Below are positions 57,618-64,000 of a stretch of DNA of 64,000 nucleotides, one piece after another. Source of the DNA: Lithobates sylvaticus (lineage: Eukaryota; Chordata; Amphibia; Anura; Ranidae); contig CM053027.1 of NCBI GenBank assembly GCA_028564925.1, positions 240,846,715 through 240,910,714 of the forward strand, in the 5' to 3' direction. The notes beneath the pieces were generated by a model. It saw nothing but the letters and a program-made list of their open reading frames with translations. It had not been told where the DNA came from and searched no databases. The translations under genes were made by a program, and so were the position numbers. How positions within the stretch are numbered: position 1 is the stretch's first letter; every line of letters begins with the position of its first letter.

Positions 57618-59346
57618 CCCTTTTGCTGCCAGGCCCTGTGCTCCATTTTTACACTTTGGTGGCCAAGCCATTTTTGCAATTTTTCCATTTCTGTTTTATT
57701 TTTCCCTTGCAGCTTTCAGCGTTTGTTAAAGACCCCCCCCCCCTCCCCCCCAAACCATATATTTTTTGAAAGCACATGACCAGTAGAATACAAATAAGGT
57801 GCTACTGATTTTTAGGGTACTATGATAGTTGCGCAAATACACTAAACTCCATTATTGGCAGATAAAAACACAGTACATTTTACAAAATCCCCACTAAACA
57901 TAAAAGCTTAACATTTATTGCGTTATTAAATAACAAATATTTGTAATTTTTTAAATTGAGCCTTTTTGCAAAATGGGGAAAACTGAAAGTACGCAAAAAT
58001 ATAAACCACATTTCTCTAAACACCTGAAGGTTTTCATTGTTCCCTTACAACTTTCAGTGTTTTAACCACTTACGGACCGCCCGCTGTCGTTATACATTGA
58101 CACTTTGAAGAGGAATATCGTTGTTATGGCAGCAGTTAGCTGCCATAACCCTGGTATTCTTTTCTTCAGCGGGCGGTCTGCTTTCATAATTTAAGTGGTC
58201 TCTGCGGCAGATTCGTCAAGATCTTTTATATCGGGGGTGGGAGAGGGCCCCCCCGCAACGCTCCAGTGCCCTCCGCCACTTACCAGAGCCGCCGGCTTTC
58301 GCGTCCGCTTCCCTTTGTGGTATGGAGCAGAGTGAGGCGAAGATGGCCCCCACCCATCTCCATGCCAATGCATGGTGGAAGCGAAGTCAAAACATCACTT
58401 CCGCCCATAGCTCTTAAAGGGACATTTTTTTTTTATTGCATTTTAGTGTAAATATGACATGTAAGGTCTTTTTGACCCCAGATCTCATATTTAAGAGGTC
58501 CTGTAATTTTTATTAAAAGGGGTGTTTACATTCCTTGTAATAGGAAAAAAGGTAAAACACAATTTTTTTTAAAAGAACAGTGTAAAAATAAAAGGTAAAA
58601 TAAATAACAAAATATATAATTTTTTTTAGAAACGTGCCCTGTCCCGCCGAGCTTGTGTGCAGAAGCGAACACATATGTGAGTAGCGCCCGCATGTGAAAA
58701 TGGTGTTCAAACCACACATGAGGTATCGCTGAAATCGTTAGCGCGAGAGCAATAATTCTAGCCCTAGACTTCCTCTGTAACTCAAAACATGCAACATGTA
58801 GAATTTTTTTAAACGTCGCATATGGATATTTTTAAGCGTAAAAGTTTGTCGCCATTCCACAAGCGAATGCAACTTTGAAGAGTGACATGTTTGGTATCAA
58901 TTTACTTGGTGTAACATTATCTTTTACAATATAAAAAAACATTGGGCTAACTTTACTGTTGTCTTATATTTTTTTTATTCAAAAAAGTGTACTTTTTCCA
59001 AAAAAAAGTGCGATTGTAAAACCGCTGCGCAAATAAGGTGTGACAAAGTATTTCACGACCGCCATTTTATGCTCCAGGGTGTTAGAAAAAAAAATATTTA
59101 ATGTTTGGGGGTTCTAAGTAATTTTCTAGCAAAAAAACGTATTTTAACTTGTAAACACCAAATCTCAGAAAGAGGCTCAGTCCTAAAGTGGTTAAATACC
59201 ACCAAAATAAAGCTCTATTTGTGTGGAGGAAAAAAAAGATGTCATTTGGGTATAGTGTTGCAATTGTCATTCAAAGTGTGACAGCTCTAAAAAGCTGAAA
59301 ATTTGCCTGGGCAGGAAGGGGGTAAGTATGCCCAATAGGCAAGTAG
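57618..59346 (+). mobile_element. Outer TTAA-type element with a nested TTAA element
   Basis: TTAA at 57614-57617 and 59347-59350. It starts CCCTTTTGCTGCCAGGCC and ends CCAATAGGCAAGTAG. The later copy at 58066-59191 lies inside it. Confidence 0.7.
58066..59191 (+). mobile_element. Inner TTAA-type element
   Basis: TTAA at 58062-58065 and 59192-59195. It starts CCACTTACGGACCGCCCG and ends CAGTCCTAAAGTGG, 1,126 bp. A near-terminal hairpin pairs GTTATGGCAGCAG with CTGCCATAAC (about 58113-58149). It is closely similar in plan to 23836-25002. Confidence 0.87.
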
Positions 59347-59350
59347 TTAA

Positions 59351-60730
59351 ATGTGATCAGATTTGTGCAGGCATATTTTTTCTTTTTAAAATATTTTATT
59401 GTTTTGTGTTAAATATAGTTCAGGTTTACAAAGAAAGATAATATTCTTGTATATATAAGGTAACAGGCAATTGTAATGCATCACAGGCGATTATGTTATG
59501 AAAAGTAACACACAATATATCTTAAATATTTATCACATAAAGTGAATACAGAAAACAAGAATTATACAAATTAAAGGTAAAGTATAGGAGGTATGCGGAT
59601 GGAATAAGTTTATTAAGAAGTGTGGGGAAAAGTAAGGTGCAGGAACGTAAGTATAATAGAGAAAAGGAAGTAAGATACTTGGGGGAGAATCAGAAGCTAG
59701 TTCCAAGGCCAAGTTCCTGCAATATGGCTTGGCTTCATCTGGAGTTTAAATAAGTCTTTCCAACTATTTTTAGTTATTCACACTTCAAGATAGTCAAGTA
59801 GTAAGTGAAGGGAGTAGTATGTGCACAGTGTTGGGGGGGGGGGGGGGGGGGGTAAGGAGATAAGGGGGTGGAAGATGGGGGAATTTCCAGAGAAAACCAC
59901 TAATTAAAGGTAATAGGTATAGTTTATAGTAGCATTATAGGTTGTCCATATAATGTCTTCAAAGAAGAAATAATGAATTATCAAATCCTGGAGGTAGGAA
60001 ATGCGCAAACCATGATCCCCATAAGGCTTCATACTTCGATAATTGGCAAGTAAGATTGCTTCGGTCTTTGCGTGGTTAATGAACTGAGTAATTTTGTTCT
60101 TAAATTACAAAATAAAGAGTGAGTCAGATTTCCATGCTTTCGCTATGGTCTGTTTGGCTGCTGTGGTTATGAAAAAAAAAAAAAAAAAACTTTACAGTGT
60201 AACAATTTTTGTACTAAATCAAAACAAAAATAAGTCAAAACAATATAACCTTTCACGCCATGATGCAGTCCAGCAGTAACAACTTAATAAATTCTTTATA
60301 GACAAATATATGACCATCGCTCATTTTAGAGTCCAAAAAAATTATTACTAGTAAAGTCCACTGTCTTTAACAATTCATGTGCAGATCAGTCACCCAGACC
60401 ACCACCGGTTTCTTTCACCATTGGGTTTCCGAGTCATCCATTGCTTCCCAAGGCACGGCATTTACTAAGGGGTTTGTGAGTTACATGCCTAGTTCTTCCT
60501 TGCATACAGGCTGGCTGTTTACAAGCTGCAGGGATTGTGAATGAACTATGAGTCCACTCATCAGTGACCCCACAGTCAATTTGAATTTGCAAGAAGTCAG
60601 CCGTAAAGGCCTGTGTAGGAAAGAGATATTTTGGATTTTTAAACTGGACACTCATAAACTTTGAGAGTCTGAATTTTACCCACTATTATGAGTAATTTGT
60701 CCTTTCCTATTTTATAATGTTTCAATCCAT
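59351..60730. other. No gene recognised
   Basis: A T-rich start at 59380 could be the reversed tail of a retroelement. A G-run lies at 59827-59843 and an A-run at 60173-60189. A 73-codon minus-strand frame (60655-60434) shows no known motif. Confidence 0.4.
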
Positions 60731-60734
60731 TCCC

Positions 60735-60929
60735 TACACTTCCAGAAGAAGGGTCAAACATTCCCATAGACACACCTCCTAGACCTTGTGGACATCCTTT
60801 CTAGAAGAGTTGAAGTTGTTATAGCTGCAAAGGGTGGACCAACTCAATATTGAACCCTATGGGCTAAGACTGGGATGCCATTAAAGTTCATGTAAAGGCA
60901 GGTGTCCCACTACTTTTGACAATATAGTG
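60735..60929 (+). mobile_element. 3' remnant of another Tc1-like element
   Basis: It reads LVDILSRRVEVVIAAKGGPT plus QY and a stop, the standard Tc1 transposase C-terminus, followed by the inverted terminus AGGTGTCCCACTACTTTTG.. ending TATAGTG and a TA. The rest of the element is gone. It differs clearly from the three Tc1 elements above. Confidence 0.8.
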
Positions 60930-61008
60930 TATAGACTGTAGATGACAGACGGCTTTAAATCATTGATGATACACAGTAACAAACTGATCGGTAATGATCT
61001 CCCATTAA

Positions 61009-61417
61009 CCACTTGCCGACCGCCGCACGCTGATATAGGTGGGCACAATCGCAGTGGTGGGTAAAAGGGGCATACCTGTACATCCCTTTAATTGGTGGGG
61101 CTCGTACAGGGTGACTGTGCCCGCCGGACCTGCGGACTTTATGTCCGCCGGTCTCCCGGCGATCGTGTCACGGAGCCGCAGAACGGGGAAGTGCCTATGT
61201 AAACGAGGCATTTCCCCGTTCTGCCTTGTGACATCACAGAGATCCCTGTCATCGGCAGCAGTGATCGCTGTCATGTGAGTTGAAGCCCACCCCCCACAGT
61301 AAGAATCACTCCCTAGGACACACTTAACCCCTTGATCGCCCCCTAGTGGTTAACCCCTTCCCTGCCAGTATCATTTACACAGTAATCAGTGAATTTTTAT
61401 AGTACTGATCGCTGCAT
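61009..61417 (+). mobile_element. TTAA-type element, left part, cut by a LINE
   Basis: TTAA at 61005-61008, then CCACTTGCCGACCGCCGCAC. A hairpin near 61193-61220 pairs AACGGGGAA with TTCCCCGTT around a TGTAAAC-containing loop. The family sequence breaks at 61418, where the LINE tail begins. Confidence 0.82.
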
Positions 61418-61672
61418 ACATTTTTTTTTAACTTTGTCTTTATTTCAAAATTTTTTACAAATACAATTTATACACAATCTCGTTCATCTCTCTTACACAG
61501 ATCATGTTAAGCAAAAATCGTTAAGCGTGTTTAAGTGAGATCTAACTCAATCACACCTCCTTGCATTCACCCCCTACCTCTCGTATCCATCCTCTTGCTC
61601 TCTGTTAGTGTCAGTTCATCCACTCAGTTCTTTTAAACTAATTTGGTTTAGTTGGCACTATCTAAGGCATTC

Positions 61673-63265
61673 TCATGTTCCTCTCTCAATCCATGGATTC
61701 CATAGTAAATGGAATTTAGCAAGGCTCTCTCGTTTTATATATGTAGTTTTCTCCTTCATGATCACTCTATCCATATTTTGCTCCCACTCATTAACTGACG
61801 GAGGGGTAGAGGACTGCCATCTCCGAGCAATTAGTAGCCTGGCCTGAAAAACACAGCGCAAAACCGCAATCTGACCTTCCCTAGGCCTGCCCCCTCCCTC
61901 TCCTCCCCCAAGAACGCATTGAATGGGATCCAGCTCAAGATGGGTGTTGAATATCTGGGAGACCTTGTCCACCACCTTTTTCCAGTATCCATATAATTTT
62001 GGACATCTCCAGAACATGTGGACAAGATCTCCCCCTGGTCTCCCAAATCTAGAGCACTTATCGTCTTGCCTACGGCCGAACCTAAAGAGCTTGTTTGGAG
62101 TGTAGTAGGCACGGTATAATAGAAAAAGGTGTGACATCTTCTGAGGGGGGGAGAGTGAGACCATTGGGGCGAGTTCAATTATCCTTTCCCATTGAGGAGC
62201 TGAGATGATTCCCACATCTCTCTCCCACTTTGCTTTATGTGGACATAGTTGTGTACCTTCCCTGTTCCCTTTATATAGATGTAGATATAGATTAGATATC
62301 ATCCCCTTACGGGTTCCCGCCCCTGCCACACTCTGTAGTACCTGCATGTTAGTCCATTCTAGTGGTTCACCTTTAAACTGTGCAGCCAGGGCATGTCTCA
62401 CCTGAAGGTATCTAAAGAAAGACTTCCTGGGGAGGGAAAAATGTTCTCTAAGGTCCTGGAAACTTCTAATCCTGCCCTCATGATAGATCTGAGCAATGTA
62501 TTTTAAACCCATTCTCTCCCATTCTTTAACAGTCCCCATCTTTTGGATTTCGTGCAGATTAACATTCTCCCATAACGGGGAAAAAACTGTAAACCCTCCA
62601 TATCCCATCATTTTTTTTACAGTACCCCAAACTTTAGCCATCAAGTCCTGGGTGGGGAGTCCCTTCTGGAAGGTCCCTGCCTCCAATATCTCCATCAAAG
62701 ACTTATGTGGGGATTTATAGAGAAGGATCTTCCACTCTGGCCCCTCTTTCTCAACCTTGCATCCCCCGATATGTTGCAGCTGAGCCGCTAAGAAATATCT
62801 AAAAGGATGCGGCAGGGCAACTCCTCCTGACCCAGTTGGAAGTTGTAATGTTCTAAGACTAATCCGGGAGGTCCCCCCTTTCCAAACCAATTCTCTAAAT
62901 ATAGTGTCAACCCTATTAAACCACTTTTTATAGATCCATATTGGTGAATTATGGAGAATATATAAAAGTTGTGGCATGAGCACCATTTTTATTAAATTAC
63001 ACCGACCTGCTGAAGACAGGGGGAGTTTTTTCCAAATTTGGGTTTTCCCTTTAAATTTATTCAAAAGTGGGACCAGATTTTCTATAACGAATTGTTTAGG
63101 GTCTCTTGAAATGTTAATACCCAGATATTTGATTTTCTGAACTATTTGGAGTTGGTTTGCCTCGTGTGGTAGGGGGAGGGCTAAAGGGTCTATAGGAAGT
63201 AGATGTGATTTATCCCAGTTAATTCTTAATCCTGACAAGAGGCCAAAGTTTTTAATTCTGCCCAT
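61673..63265 (-). pseudogene. LINE ORF2 C-terminal region, 530 codons open
   Basis: It reads from [15 protein letters not shown] (just after the YADD box) through KIKYLGINIS, LPLSSAGRCNLIKMVLMPQL and FRELVWKGGTSRIS to the zinc-knuckle-like DDKCSRF...DLVHMFWRCPKL near 62050, and ends WNPWIERGT. This is the thumb and C-terminal part of an L1-type reverse transcriptase protein, which copies its RNA at the nicked target. It is separated from the catalytic part by a frameshift near 63255. Confidence 0.9.
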
Positions 63266-64000
63266 GGTCTCGCGTAGTCCTGAGTGTCATTAAGCAGTAA
63301 AAGGAGATCATCTGCATAGAGTATCACTTTTTCCTCTAAGTCCCCTCGTTTGAACCCTTTTATTTCAGGGGATGATCTCAGGGAGAGAGCCAAAGGTTCG
63401 ATTGCGAGGGCGAAGAGGAGGGGCGACAAAGGGCACCCCTGCCTCGTCCCCCTCAGCAATCGCAAACCTGGTAGAGTGTTCATTATTTACTTTCACTCTT
63501 GCCCCCGGAGAGCCGTATAGGAGTATTACCCATTTAACAAAATTCGGGCCCACCCGAAATTCCGATAAGGTTCTCCAGAGATACTTCCATTCAAGGGAAT
63601 CAAAAGCCTTGGCGGCATCCAAGGAAAGGACAGCCCTGTTGCCTCCATCTTCAACGGGTAGTTGGAGATTTAAAAAAAGGCGTCTAATATTTAAACTAGA
63701 AGGAATAAATCCTGATTGGTCTTGCTGCACCAATTTATGAATAACTTTGTTTAACCTGGCTGCCAAGACCTTTGCTAACACCTTAATATCTGAATTCAAA
63801 CGCGCAATGGGTCTATATGAGGCGGGGGAGAGTGGGTTCTTATTCTCCTTAGGGATCACAATTATGGTCGATTCCATCATTGATTTGGCTAGCTCGCCTT
63901 TCAGTGCGGAGGAATTAAAAACCTCTAACAGTTCGGGTAGAAGCACCTCCCTATACTTACGATAAATTTCAATGGGAAGGCCATCCGGTCCTGGGGACTT
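63226..64000 (-). pseudogene. LINE ORF2 reverse transcriptase core (two frames)
   Basis: 63946-63365 reads SMMESTIIVIPKENKNP, YRPIARLNSDIKVLAKVLA, QDQSGFIPS and VLSLDAAKAFDSLEW (motif A). After a frameshift near 63450, 63483-63226 reads [20 protein letters not shown] and [14 protein letters not shown] with the catalytic YADD near 63325. The sequence continues past the window edge. With the C-terminal part, at least two frameshifts are visible. Confidence 0.9.

Larger units (their letters stand above)
61418..64000 (-). mobile_element. L1/Tx1-like LINE, minus strand, young copy, runs off the right edge
   Basis: In minus orientation the 3' end is at 61418 with an A-run (T9 on the plus strand) and AATAAA (61439-61444). 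Upstream lie a 530-codon open C-terminal region, the YADD box and the reverse transcriptase start toward 64000. The 5' part is outside. The long open frame and intact tail suggest a recent insertion, made into a TTAA element. Confidence 0.9.

Noticed and set aside
60434-60655. Minus-strand frame with several cysteines, considered as a secreted-domain exon
   Set aside because: No splice sites in phase and no recognisable cysteine spacing; left unassigned.

Overview
The window is a stretch of a large, repeat-rich vertebrate genome, almost certainly a ranid (true) frog. The best evidence is a nearly whole Tc1 transposon (1201-2820) whose transposase matches, as I remember it, Frog Prince from Rana pipiens. 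Penelope-like retroelements, L1/Tx1-like and L2/CR1-like LINEs and many TTAA-flanked non-autonomous elements fit the same host. There are no bacterial features, tRNAs, rRNAs or CRISPR arrays. Family names come from memory and reading by eye; no search was run.

The only host gene I can support lies on the + strand and is spread over 31 kb. It has a complement-control-protein (CCP/Sushi) exon at 7257-7436, a 33-bp juxtamembrane exon at 33790-33822 and a transmembrane exon at 38101-38182. All junctions are phase 1, and the CCP exon appears to end in a GC-AG donor. The predicted product is a type I membrane protein of the complement-regulator/receptor kind (CD46/CR-like). Earlier CCP exons and the signal peptide would lie left of the window; the tail may lie right of 38182.

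Layout: 1-820 gag-like fossil of an LTR element (minus strand); 1131-2960 Frog Prince-like element in a TA/TG microsatellite; 3441-5435 LINE fragments inside older repeats; 7257 CCP exon; 9390-10920 Penelope-like fossil; 11020-11930 L2-like LINE tail; 12027-15181 two Tc1 elements 39 bp apart; 18500-21180 minus-strand L1/Tx1-like LINE; 22660-28030 two Penelope-like copies pointing away from each other around a TTAA element; 29904-31703 hAT-type element with nested insertions; 38735-39775 about 1 kb foldback repeat; 39841-42898 long TTAA element; 44370-49638 a giant nested palindrome; 50195-51560 a 284-bp hairpin followed by a minisatellite with 23-, 24- and 39-bp units; 53138-56652 a Tc1/mariner relic split by two insertions; 57618-59346 one TTAA element inside another; 61418-64000 a young-looking minus-strand L1/Tx1-like LINE that runs off the right edge.

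The most unusual object is the 5.27-kb palindrome at 44370-49638. Each 2.6-kb arm is itself a palindrome. The small inner centres carry CRE, GC-box and TATA-like motifs facing outward, with AATAAA about 230 bp away on each side. The second-best observation is a natural experiment: one Penelope copy carries a TTAA element and the sister copy 4 kb away shows the empty site, which fixes the target duplication as exactly TTAA.
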